A stretch of 21,767 nt of DNA, taken from NCBI GenBank assembly GCA_022706885.1, contig JAKJBR010000018.1, positions 1-21,767 of the forward strand, written 5' to 3'. The position numbers and the translations under genes are program-made. This DNA comes from DUPQ01 sp022706885. GTDB lineage: Bacteria > Bacillota > Clostridia > DUPQ01. The first letter of the stretch is position 1, and each line of letters begins with the position of its first letter. The notes below the pieces were generated by a model. That model was not told the origin of the DNA, searched no databases, and worked only from the letters and a program-made list of their open reading frames with translations. Shown piece after piece: positions 14,084-21,767 of this stretch.

Positions 14084-15703
14084 TTACTTCTTTTTGCCTT
14101 TTTTACGCACCGCATGCTTTACAAAAAGACTAAACAGCGGGTGCGGTCTGTTGGGACGGCTTTTGAATTCCGGATGGAACTGTACGCCCAAGAAAAAGTC
14201 ATTCTTCGGCAACTCAACAGCTTCCACCAATATATCGTCCGGTGAGGTTCCGGAAACTACCATTCCCTTAGCCTCGAATTGTTTTCTGTATTCATTATTG
14301 AACTCATAGCGGTGTCTGTGACGTTCGGAAACTTCATCGGTCTTGTAAGCTTGGTGCATAAGCGTTCCTTCTATTATCCTGCAAGGATATGCACCCAGTC
14401 TCATGGTGCCTCCCTTTACCATACTTACATACTGATCGGGCATGATATCCACCACTTTGTGATGACTTCTCTCATCAAACTCTCCGGAGTTGGCATCGGC
14501 CAATCCGCACACATTACGCGCAAATTCCACTACCGCTATCTGCATACCTAAACATATTCCGAAATACGGAAGATTATTGACTCTGGCATAGTTACATGCA
14601 ATGACTTTACCTTCAATTCCCCGAACCCCGAATCCTCCGGGAATAATAATACCGTGGCAGTCGGCAAAAACTTCCGATGCATTTTCAGCGGTGACTTCTT
14701 CGCTGTCCACCCATTTTATAACAGGCTTGACGTTATTCTCCAATCCCGCATGCTTGAGCGCTTCCACTACCGAAAGATATGCATCATGAAGCTGGATATA
14801 TTTGCCTACCAGAGCAATGACCACTTCCTCTTCGATGTTCTTCAGCCTTTCAATCATAGCGGTCCATTCGGTCAGATCCGGATCTTTTGTTACCAGCCCC
14901 AATTCCCTGCATACCAAAGAAGAGAAGTCCAGTTTCTCCAGCTCCAGAGGAACTTCATACAAAACATCCATATCCAGATTTTCTATTACGCAGTCTTCTT
15001 TTACATTACAGAAAAGCGATATCTTTTTCTTTAATGAATCATCCAGATGATCGTTACAGCGAAGCACAATCATGTCCGGAGATATTCCCATGGAATGCAA
15101 CTCTTTTACCGAGTGCTGAGTGGGTTTGGATTTATATTCTCCGGAACTGGCTATATACGGTACAAGCGTTACATGAATAAAAAGGCAGTTACCCGGACCT
15201 AATTCCAAAGATATCTGCCTTATCGCTTCCAATATATATGTACTTTCTATATCACCTATGGTTCCGCCTATTTCCGTTATTACCACATTGGCGTTGGTCT
15301 TTTTACCTACGCGGTATATGAAGCTTTTTATTTCGTTGGTTATATGAGGGATTATCTGAACCGTTTCTCCTAAGTATTCCCCTTTTCTTTCTTTATTGAG
15401 TACATTCCAGAAAATCTTTCCCGAGGTGAGGTTGGAGTATTTGTTGAGATTTTCATCGATAAATCGTTCGTAATGACCTAAATCCAAATCGGTTTCCGCT
15501 CCGTCATCTGTCACGAATACTTCGCCGTGCTGATAAGGGCTCATTGTTCCCGGATCGACATTGATGTACGGATCAATCTTCTGTGCTGCTACCTTCAGTC
15601 CTCTGGCTTTCAACAGTCTTCCTAAGGATGCCGCCGTTATGCCTTTACCCAAGCCCGACACAACACCGCCTGTAACGAATATGAATTTTGTTGTACTCTC
15701 CAC
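14084..15703 (-). CDS. pyrG: CTP synthase (glutamine-hydrolysing)
   Basis: Makes CTP from UTP, ATP and glutamine, the last step of pyrimidine nucleotide synthesis. With GTG 15703 the protein has 539 residues, the family length. The synthase domain begins TTKFIFVTGGVVSGLGKGI with its P-loop, followed by KIDPYINVDPGTMSPYQHGEV. The class I glutamine amidotransferase half has the nucleophile C384 (FGICLGMQ) and H510/E512 (QFHPEF). I chose the GTG because a run of six G lies five bases before it and the family starts here. An ATG 18 bases upstream (15721) would place the ribosome binding site inside the gene. Just upstream, the leader can fold a 9-bp hairpin with a GAAA loop. The gene lies between the glycosylase gene and groES on the same strand. 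Confidence 0.97.
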   Translation of the reverse strand: MESTTKFIFVTGGVVSGLGKGITAASLGRLLKARGLKVAAQKIDPYINVDPGTMSPYQHGEVFVTDDGAETDLDLGHYERFIDENLNKYSNLTSGKIFWNVLNKERKGEYLGETVQIIPHITNEIKSFIYRVGKKTNANVVITEIGGTIGDIESTYILEAIRQISLELGPGNCLFIHVTLVPYIASSGEYKSKPTQHSVKELHSMGISPDMIVLRCNDHLDDSLKKKISLFCNVKEDCVIENLDMDVLYEVPLELEKLDFSSLVCRELGLVTKDPDLTEWTAMIERLKNIEEEVVIALVGKYIQLHDAYLSVVEALKHAGLENNVKPVIKWVDSEEVTAENASEVFADCHGIIIPGGFGVRGIEGKVIACNYARVNNLPYFGICLGMQIAVVEFARNVCGLADANSGEFDERSHHKVVDIMPDQYVSMVKGGTMRLGAYPCRIIEGTLMHQAYKTDEVSERHRHRYEFNNEYRKQFEAKGMVVSGTSPDDILVEAVELPKNDFFLGVQFHPEFKSRPNRPHPLFSLFVKHAVRKKGKKK

Positions 15704-15720
15704 TATTTCCCCCCTTAACA

Positions 15721-15742
15721 TCGGATATGTTTCCATATCCGA
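15721..15742 (-). promoter_or_regulatory. GAAA-capped hairpin in the pyrG leader
   Basis: The minus-strand transcript reads TCGGATATG-GAAA-CATATCCGA: nine perfect pairs closed by a GNRA tetraloop, ending 17 bases before the GTG and about 6 bases before the G6 ribosome binding site. It has no U-tract, so it is not a terminator. It could stabilise the mRNA 5' end or set access to the ribosome binding site. Confidence 0.55.
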
Positions 15743-15936
15743 CCAATACATATCAATCGCATACAACGCCGATGAATAAAACCTGCTATTCATACTATCA
15801 CTAATCGGACTTATAATCCAGTGGTTTTAAGGAATTAACGGTATGTTTTCAAAAATTTTTCAAAGCATTTCCGTAAGACCGCCGATATAACTGTTAACCG
15901 GTAAAAAATGTGTGTTTAATAAATATATAAATAAAC

Positions 15937-16575
15937 TCAGGAAGAAATCTTTTTACAATACTTCTCCAGCGGGCAACCTGCACATTCCGCTTTCTTTTTA
16001 CAGTGCTCTTTACCGTTATGCACAATAAGTGCATGAAAATGGTTATATACTTCAATATCCGAAGGAAGTTCTTTTTCACAGTAATTCTTGACTTCCATAT
16101 ATGTGTTTCCGGCATCAACAGGGAAACGTCTGAAAAACCTCATTGTATAGGCATCTACGACAAAAGAAGGTAAACCGAAGGCATAGAGCAAAATGGAATC
16201 TGCGGTTTCATTACCGACACCCCGTACTTTCAGAAGCTCCAAGCGAATATCCGAAAGTGAATGCTTTCTAATCAAATCAATATTACAATCATAGCTCATA
16301 AACCATTCTGTAACGGCTTTCAGATACTGTGCCTTTTGTCTGAAAAAACCTGCAGGACGTATTATTTCCTGCAACTCTTCCATAGATAAAGACATAACCC
16401 TTTCAGGTGACAAATCACCTTCAAATCGTTCGATTGCTTTTTCCACATTCGACCAAGCCGTATTCTGCGTAAGAATTGTACCGACAATCACCTCAAAAGG
16501 TGTGTCTGCAGGCCACCAGTTGAGGTTGCCGTAGTGAGAGTATAAAGTGTTGTAGATTTTTTGTAGTTTATTCAT
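15937..16575 (-). CDS. Endonuclease III-superfamily DNA glycosylase, MagIII-like
   Basis: Helix-hairpin-helix DNA glycosylase with a 4Fe-4S cluster, expected to excise alkylated bases such as 3-methyladenine. Seen: NLNWWPADTPFEVIVGTILTQNTAW near the N-terminus, the HhH VRGVGNETAD (118-126), the catalytic aspartate D141 (FVVDAYT), and four cysteines C192, C198, C201 and C207 (C-x5-C-x2-C-x5-C; the usual endonuclease III spacing is x6-x2-x5). The lyase lysine of endonuclease III is replaced by Glu123, so it should be a monofunctional glycosylase, as in MagIII. At 212 residues it matches that group. No clear Shine-Dalgarno precedes ATG 16575. It lies 61 bases after the putative nuclease gene on the same strand, so it may receive transcription from the accessory operon. 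Confidence 0.87.
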   Translation of the reverse strand: MNKLQKIYNTLYSHYGNLNWWPADTPFEVIVGTILTQNTAWSNVEKAIERFEGDLSPERVMSLSMEELQEIIRPAGFFRQKAQYLKAVTEWFMSYDCNIDLIRKHSLSDIRLELLKVRGVGNETADSILLYAFGLPSFVVDAYTMRFFRRFPVDAGNTYMEVKNYCEKELPSDIEVYNHFHALIVHNGKEHCKKKAECAGCPLEKYCKKISS

Positions 16576-16636
16576 AGTATCGGTAACTGAGCGAAATAGT
16601 TTCTCTGTGCAAGCTTTGTATTTATTTACTGAATAA

Positions 16637-17650
16637 TTAACCCCATGTCTTAGTTTTCAATATTTCTGCTATTTTTTGAGTGTCTGGAAGTTGGTCTGTC
16701 TCAAGAATTTGAGTTAAGTCAAATACTCTTGTTCCCATAGGTGCCCTTGGAGTAATCTTTTTAAAATCTGTTGCAAAGAATTTTTCAACAAAAAAATATA
16801 AATGTTTAACTGGACGTAAATCATATCCGTAATCAAATCCATCAGTTATAGCATCATTAATTTTCTGTTTTCTGCTTTCGGTTAATTCACCATAATCTAC
16901 TTCATATTCCATGCCTTTTTCAGTTTCAACCGCTGTAATACGAGCACAAACTTTACCTATTGCACGCACACTTTTTTTGTTGTATAAGCCTATATAATCG
17001 TGTGCTCTAAATCCACGGTCAGCAGGAGTATAATAAATCCCTTGGCTTACATTAAAATCCAATGTTGTTCCTGCTCGGAGCATTCTCATAAATTTCCATG
17101 AATCTGAAACCGTAATCAGTCCGTCTTTATAGCAGTACTCCAAATAATCGGTTAAAACCTCCTGCATATCATAATCTCTGTCATCAATTTCTTCCTGAAT
17201 TGCATTTGCGATATTTTCGAAGGTGGTATTCAAGTGAAGAATATTTTTATTATGCAAAGAGTTATATTCCCTTAACCGCTGTTCAAAAATCATCTTCTGA
17301 CCTTCATCCATTAACTCGGGAGCTAAGGTAATCATTACCTTGTATTTCTCATCACCGAATGATTTCAGATGTCTCATCAGTTGTTCAATATTAAACTCAT
17401 TAGTCATTTTAGTTTCAATAACAACTTTAAAGCTTTCCTGAGTGATAGTTGCATCGGGAATGCTACTGATATTTTTCTCCTGTAAGTTAAATACAATTTC
17501 CGGTTCGCAAGAATCATAGAAAAACACCAACTTTAGAAAACTAAAAAACTTATCTGTAGAAAACCGATATAAGCGAGACAACAATAACATTGTATTTGCT
17601 GTTGCTACATTCTCTCTTGAATGATACCTCTGAAAATAGTGAATTTTCAA
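16637..17650 (-). CDS. Predicted PD-(D/E)XK nuclease-fold protein, function unknown
   Basis: A 337-residue protein whose N-terminal third carries a nuclease-like core: a helix (ENVATANTMLLLSRLYRF), then P65-D66, a strand, and E79-T-K81 (VVIETKM), followed by Q90 and a helix LMRHLKSFG. This PD...ExK order is that of restriction-type endonucleases. The rest (about 110-337) is unrecognised, with a C-terminal basic and aromatic segment that may bind DNA. The start is TTG 17650, with AGGAGGAG about 8-11 bases upstream; no ATG serves better. It is third in line after the ATPase and DUF4268 genes on the same strand, with gaps of only 60-65 bases, so a shared operon is likely. The sequence is AT-rich like its neighbours. 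The defence role is inference from fold and context. Confidence 0.7.
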   Translation of the reverse strand: MKIHYFQRYHSRENVATANTMLLLSRLYRFSTDKFFSFLKLVFFYDSCEPEIVFNLQEKNISSIPDATITQESFKVVIETKMTNEFNIEQLMRHLKSFGDEKYKVMITLAPELMDEGQKMIFEQRLREYNSLHNKNILHLNTTFENIANAIQEEIDDRDYDMQEVLTDYLEYCYKDGLITVSDSWKFMRMLRAGTTLDFNVSQGIYYTPADRGFRAHDYIGLYNKKSVRAIGKVCARITAVETEKGMEYEVDYGELTESRKQKINDAITDGFDYGYDLRPVKHLYFFVEKFFATDFKKITPRAPMGTRVFDLTQILETDQLPDTQKIAEILKTKTWG

Positions 17651-17714
17651 ATCTATTAATCTCCTCCTTTTATATTTTTTATATTTCAGTTAGTTATCAT
17701 TAAATGACAACAAA

Positions 17715-18647
17715 CTATAAATAACCTTTGAAAACATCCCTTACAACAATCACCTTATTAATGATTTCTGACATCAATTTAGGGTAATTACTCTTATTAT
17801 TGAAATTAAGGCCCGGAATATAATGCTTAATTCTAGAAGCTTTTTTATCACCCAGTCTTTCCCATACCATTGAAAAACCAAGCTTTGATTCTATCTCTTC
17901 CTTGTGCAAGTACAAATTATCAAATAAATCCTTGTTGTCATTTATGTATACTTCAACACCTATGCTTTTCTCCTTGTTAACTAGGGTAATACTAATATGA
18001 GCTGCACTTGTTCCTAATGCAACATCATACCAATGATCGGTTGTCGGCTTGCGTATATTGAAAGGCTTTCCGTTATCTGAAACAAGACGATTAAATTCCG
18101 TCCAAAAATTTAATCTCTCAGATTGTACTTTGCTCAATTCACCGTCTTTAGAGCTTTTAGTGCTCTTAACAAAATCATTAGGTTTTTCGATAATCTCAAT
18201 TTTGGGGGCTGGTAATGAATCCCCTATTTTATAAGCATGGATTTCCAATAAAAAGAAAGAAATATCTTTTACCAGATTATTATTAAGCCATTCAATAGCG
18301 CTCTTATGCTCTTCTCTAGCTTCTTTTACAATCCAAATAACTACATTCGCATCAAGCCCTGAAGCATATGTGATTATTTTTCCTAAATGGTCGTGATTTG
18401 TTGCCTCCATCTGATTCTCAATAATCACTTTTATACCTGTCGTCTCATCAATGGCAACAAGGTCACATCTATAGGAGCCTACATAAACTTCCTTATCTAT
18501 GTCTGTTAGTGTTAAGCCTACTGCTTCATTTAATAATTCAATGTTCTCTTCTTTAGAGAGCCAATTAGAGAAATTATACTGTTCATGAGCCCACAATTCT
18601 CTGATATCTACTTCTTCTAATCGTCCCAGTTTTTTACTTGTATGCAT
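17715..18647 (-). CDS. DUF4268 protein with PD-(D/E)XK-like N-terminus
   Basis: A 310-residue protein with two parts. Residues 1-140 have a nuclease-like core: D62 (YRCDLVAID), then E77-N-Q79 (VIIENQME), followed by NHDHLGKIITYASGLDANVVIWI, a signature I associate with this family. The ExQ in place of ExK is a known variant in some nuclease-fold families, though activity is not assured. Residues about 175-305 (RLNFWTEFNRLV to YPKLMSEIINKVIV) form the DUF4268 domain. ATG 18647 has AAGGAG nine bases upstream. It lies 60 bases after the ATPase gene on the same strand. DUF4268 proteins turn up near restriction-modification and defence genes, which fits this setting. Its biochemical role is not established. 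Confidence 0.82.
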   Translation of the reverse strand: MHTSKKLGRLEEVDIRELWAHEQYNFSNWLSKEENIELLNEAVGLTLTDIDKEVYVGSYRCDLVAIDETTGIKVIIENQMEATNHDHLGKIITYASGLDANVVIWIVKEAREEHKSAIEWLNNNLVKDISFFLLEIHAYKIGDSLPAPKIEIIEKPNDFVKSTKSSKDGELSKVQSERLNFWTEFNRLVSDNGKPFNIRKPTTDHWYDVALGTSAAHISITLVNKEKSIGVEVYINDNKDLFDNLYLHKEEIESKLGFSMVWERLGDKKASRIKHYIPGLNFNNKSNYPKLMSEIINKVIVVRDVFKGYL

Positions 18648-18706
18648 ATCATTCTACTCCTTCGTATCCCAATTTCCCTTGCTTCTTTTTTCAATGTTTC
18701 TCTAAA

Positions 18707-21004
18707 CTAATTTCTCCAATAACTATCAAAATGGTCTTTGAAACCATTATCAACAAATAAATCCCGGAACATTTGAGATAATTCTTCTTTAGTTTTGCCT
18801 ATGGAATCGGCAGATAACTCATCAATAGCTGCATGAGAACCCACATTAAATAATTTCAAATGCTCATTCTTATTCTTATAAAACTTATCTTGATGTATTT
18901 TGTTAAATTTGATAAATGTCTCCACTATGCGACGCATGGTATTCAATACTGAATTAAGATAATCATTTTTGTATAGATCATTCAGTTCCATCCATAGCGC
19001 TTCGTAACTCGTTTTAAAATCTTCATTTTCATTCTTAACTTTAAAAAAATCTCTATTTCTAATAATGTAAAAGTTGTTCAAATCATACTTTGTTCGTCCC
19101 TTTTTATCTTTGAAGACTCCTTGCGGTTGCACATTTAGATAAAAATGGACATTGTGAGTCATACATACAAAGAAATCATTATCCTTATTAAAAACTTTAT
19201 TATTATCTCTATACACTTTCTGCAACTCGGTAATCATGAGATATTGTGTTGCATCATCGTTTGATGTCATCGGGTCATCAAAAACAATAATCTTCTTCTG
19301 CTTTTGATTTATACTTTGTAAACGCCCTATAAAATATAAAAAAGCTATTATATTTTTTTCCCCTGTTGAAACTCTAGTAATATCTCTGATTCCATTCTTT
19401 TCATCATGGATCATATAACATTCAACATTGTTTTCTACCTTACAAACCTTTAACTTTAAATTCTTATTCCCGCCAGCTAAAAGTTTTTGATTTATGGTAT
19501 TAGCAAGGTACTCTGTATTTTGTGTTAATCTTAACTGTTCTTTTCTCTCTTTCTCTAATCTATTTATAATTGCTTTGATACCCTCAATTGTATCAGAATC
19601 CTCAACACCTTCTTTTCCATTTAGTCTTTCTGCTTCTTCCTTGATAGTTTTATCTTTATTTTCATAATCCTGTTTTAATTGCTCTAAATTTTTTATTTCA
19701 AATACATAACCTTTCCATTCTTTTTCATAAGGATACTTCTTAACATCCTCCAATATTTCAGATATAACATGGTATCGTAATCTGTTTCTCGCACTATCTT
19801 GTTGCTTTTTAAAATTATCTGAATATTCATTATGCCTATCAATTAGTTGGTTCACTTCGTCTATCACCAAATCAATTGAATCGGGTACAGTCACATCCAA
19901 AATCCGACACTTACTAAATATGTCTTTCCTCTTTTTATTCAATTCCTGCTTCAAATTATCTAGGAATAGATTGATTTCTTTCTTACTTTCTTTAAGTTTC
20001 GAATTACTCTCCAATATTTCATCTTCTAGGAAACTATAAAAACTTGTAATCTTCAACTCACTAACTTCTTTCGTTTCGTTAATATAGTTATTTATGTGTT
20101 CCAATAAAGAATCAATATTTTCCTCTATATGTTTCAAGTCGTTTACAGAGAAATAACTGTCTAATATCTTTGATCTTTGCTCGGTATATATATTCCCACA
20201 GAAAGCACATATTTCACCAGGTTTATGAATTTCTTTACCAAGGAGTGCAAAACTTTTCTTTTGAGCATTATCATCCATTTCATCTAAATTCACACATTGC
20301 TTAAGCTCTTTTTGCACAACATCATTAACTTCGTTCAACAGTTTATTATAATTATGACGAGTTTTATTATATGAGCTAATCTTTTCTTTCGCACTGTCAC
20401 CCAACTGTAATTTCAACTTCTCAAATTCTTTGTCAGACACCTTTTGTGCATCAGGAATCTCATCCTTAAAGCTGTTTTTATTATATGATGGGAGTAAAGT
20501 CAATTTAATTTTGTCATCATATTCTCGCACTTGTCTCGCACTATAAATATAAAAATTATCTAAATAAATATTTTTGTTATTATAAGCTTCCTTTGCAGAT
20601 TCTTTTTCTGAAAACTCTTTGCTCTTTTTTATGCCTTGCTCTCCATATTCTGGTTTCCAAAGCAAAGCTTTATAATTCTCATCTAATATATCTAAACTTT
20701 CTCCTTTAAGTTTTAATTCTGCATCAATCTCATCAATTTTTATTTTAGCATCTCTATTCTCATGACCTAGTATTATACCGTTTAATCTATTGTCAACCAA
20801 TAAACCTTCCATTCCTGTAAAAATATATACACTGTAATCACTATTCTCACTATATTGCTGTGAAATTAGATTTGCTAGTGTGCTCTTACCTGTTCCGTTC
20901 CTACCAAAAATAAAATTGATTGGTTTTAAATCTAATAAATGATTTTCATTAATATTGAATACAGGATATTCTTGTTTGGATAAATCTACACTTAAATTTG
21001 CCAT
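18707..21004 (-). CDS. RloC/PrrC-like ABC-type ATPase, putative anticodon nuclease
   Basis: A 765-residue AAA_13-type protein. In order: Walker A GRNGTGKST (34-42); a long coiled-coil-rich middle (about 85-500) with CAFCG (C266, C269), a possible zinc hook or zinc site; ABC signature VSTGEK (545-550); Walker B IIVFDDP (572-578); and H-loop THNVH (616-620). The C-terminal domain holds R691-x3-E695 and, 29 residues later, H724 (NVGSH), which matches the order and rough spacing of the Arg-Glu-His triad of the PrrC and RloC tRNA anticodon nucleases. RloC is the member with ATPase, CxxC coiled coil and nuclease in one chain. I chose ATG 21004 because AGAGG precedes it; a GTG at 21031 is possible. 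No hsdMRS genes are nearby, as expected for RloC rather than PrrC. Nuclease activity is inferred. Confidence 0.8.
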   Translation of the reverse strand: MANLSVDLSKQEYPVFNINENHLLDLKPINFIFGRNGTGKSTLANLISQQYSENSDYSVYIFTGMEGLLVDNRLNGIILGHENRDAKIKIDEIDAELKLKGESLDILDENYKALLWKPEYGEQGIKKSKEFSEKESAKEAYNNKNIYLDNFYIYSARQVREYDDKIKLTLLPSYNKNSFKDEIPDAQKVSDKEFEKLKLQLGDSAKEKISSYNKTRHNYNKLLNEVNDVVQKELKQCVNLDEMDDNAQKKSFALLGKEIHKPGEICAFCGNIYTEQRSKILDSYFSVNDLKHIEENIDSLLEHINNYINETKEVSELKITSFYSFLEDEILESNSKLKESKKEINLFLDNLKQELNKKRKDIFSKCRILDVTVPDSIDLVIDEVNQLIDRHNEYSDNFKKQQDSARNRLRYHVISEILEDVKKYPYEKEWKGYVFEIKNLEQLKQDYENKDKTIKEEAERLNGKEGVEDSDTIEGIKAIINRLEKERKEQLRLTQNTEYLANTINQKLLAGGNKNLKLKVCKVENNVECYMIHDEKNGIRDITRVSTGEKNIIAFLYFIGRLQSINQKQKKIIVFDDPMTSNDDATQYLMITELQKVYRDNNKVFNKDNDFFVCMTHNVHFYLNVQPQGVFKDKKGRTKYDLNNFYIIRNRDFFKVKNENEDFKTSYEALWMELNDLYKNDYLNSVLNTMRRIVETFIKFNKIHQDKFYKNKNEHLKLFNVGSHAAIDELSADSIGKTKEELSQMFRDLFVDNGFKDHFDSYWRN

Positions 21005-21053
21005 ATTGCCTCTCTCTTTCACCAAAGTCACTCATTATTTATTTATAATTATA

Positions 21054-21080
21054 TGTATCACTTACTCTTTTCGTGATACA
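21054..21080. promoter_or_regulatory. 8-bp inverted repeat ahead of the RloC-like gene
   Basis: TGTATCAC (21054-21061) and GTGATACA (21073-21080) are perfect inverted arms around an 11-bp centre. They overlap the stop codon of the upstream gene and abut a minus-strand TATAAT (21053 to 21048) with no good -35. No U-run follows, so an operator or mRNA hairpin is more likely than a terminator. Confidence 0.45.
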
Positions 21081-21753
21081 CCTTTATAATCTCTTCTAAC
21101 AGTTTTTCTATTTCATTATGAGCTTTATAATACTTCTCAGGAAATGAGTTGTTACCGTCCGCCCTTACTTTCTCCCCGTTCTCGAAATCAACACTCAAAT
21201 TGAACATGGTACCGTCCTTAACAAAACGATTGTTTCCGTCAAACCCGTCCCATAAATATATCTGATTTCCGTAATATATCTGTAAAGCCCAATCATAGAA
21301 TCCTTTTACAATATCCTGTTCTTGCTCTTTATCCCAGACTACTTCCGCTTCCTTATACGAGTTTTCAGGATTGGAGAAATTTGCCTTAAGAAGGTATTTG
21401 TCTCCTTTTTTTTCTATTGTAAAGCTGTAAATCTGGGGCATTGCCATGCCTCCGTGTCTGAAGTGAAAACGTGTCATTTCGGAGTCTGAAAGAAAGTCTT
21501 TCCTTTCACCTTTTTTACCGAACTCGGTTGAAAAGAGTTCATATATGTCCTTCATCCATGCACTTTTAGAATCATTGTCGATATAAAAACGTATTGATTC
21601 GCAGGACCTGTACTTACAAAGAAATCTTGTAGGATCGTTTGGAAGTCCCGCTGTCACCCTGTATATACCGTTTTGGCTTGCCAAGTTATATTTATCTATT
21701 ATCTTCTGCAATTCAACCAGAAACTCCGGTCCTGTATGTATTGTTTTCTCCAT
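21058..21753 (-). CDS. Uncharacterised protein, probably 5'-partial
   Basis: From ATG 21753 this gives 231 residues that I do not recognise. No ribosome binding site is visible in the 14 bases left before the window edge, and the frame is open to the edge (codons for G-L-V-K precede the Met), so the true start may lie outside. There is no signal peptide in the visible part. The sequence alternates charged and aromatic strands (RFHFRHGGMAMPQIYSFTI, QIYLWDGFDGNNRFV), and the segment LSVDFENGEKVRADGNNSFPEKYY is of a type seen in clostridial extracellular or lipoprotein-like proteins, which I recall but cannot verify. The base composition is less AT-rich than the ATPase gene, so it may not belong to the same transferred unit. 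Confidence 0.65.
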   Translation of the reverse strand: MEKTIHTGPEFLVELQKIIDKYNLASQNGIYRVTAGLPNDPTRFLCKYRSCESIRFYIDNDSKSAWMKDIYELFSTEFGKKGERKDFLSDSEMTRFHFRHGGMAMPQIYSFTIEKKGDKYLLKANFSNPENSYKEAEVVWDKEQEQDIVKGFYDWALQIYYGNQIYLWDGFDGNNRFVKDGTMFNLSVDFENGEKVRADGNNSFPEKYYKAHNEIEKLLEEIIKVYHEKSK

Positions 21754-21767
21754 TTTAACAAGACCGC

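Noticed and set aside
21054..21080. Intrinsic terminator between the last two genes
   Set aside because: The hairpin is followed by ATATAATTATAAAT, not a U-run.

Overview
The window looks like the chromosome of a low-GC Gram-positive Clostridia member, most likely Lachnospiraceae-like. The evidence is a WhiA/RapZ/MurB/HprK cluster in the Firmicutes order, a CIRCE-controlled groES-groEL pair, strong AGGAGG-type ribosome binding sites, frequent GTG/TTG starts and a bacterial-type ProS. I could not run a database search, so the taxonomy is inference.

Left part (1-9065). A prolyl-tRNA synthetase gene (proS, + strand) has an extended -10 promoter. Back to back with it, two consensus-like promoters point off the left edge and resemble tandem stable-RNA promoters. 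Converging on proS is a tightly packed minus-strand operon. In transcription order it holds a small lipoprotein, an inositol-monophosphatase-family phosphatase, hprK, murB, rapZ, whiA and two tandem uracil-DNA-glycosylase-family genes. Nearly every junction overlaps (three are TAATG stop/start fusions), so translation is probably coupled. The second glycosylase paralogue has lost the 4Fe-4S ligands, and its 3' end runs 59 bp into proS. Upstream of the operon lies a GH28-like beta-helix protein without a signal peptide.

Middle accessory patch (about 9.1-11.96 kb). It contains a small ORF split by one in-frame stop, a DUF4143-type ATPase whose promoter sits in two 18-bp direct repeats, and an AbiEi-like antitoxin gene behind a perfect 9-bp-arm palindrome. 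The AbiEii toxin that should follow the antitoxin is reduced to a 25-codon stub, so this looks like a decayed AbiE-type toxin-antitoxin locus with an orphan antitoxin.

Housekeeping block (about 11.9-16.6 kb, minus strand). groES and groEL follow a sigma-A promoter and a perfect CIRCE operator and end in an intrinsic terminator. pyrG (CTP synthase) has a GTG start and a GAAA-capped hairpin just before its G-rich ribosome binding site. Next comes a MagIII-like DNA glycosylase with a 4Fe-4S motif.

Right accessory block (16.6-21.77 kb, minus strand, clearly more AT-rich). One likely operon holds an unrecognised protein (probably cut by the window edge), a 765-residue RloC/PrrC-like ABC-type ATPase with a CxxC motif and a C-terminal R-x3-E...H arrangement, a DUF4268 protein with a PD-(D/E)XK-like core, and a second PD-(D/E)XK-like protein. 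This ATPase plus two nuclease-fold proteins, with no methyltransferase nearby, is the best candidate for an undescribed (probably anti-phage) system here.
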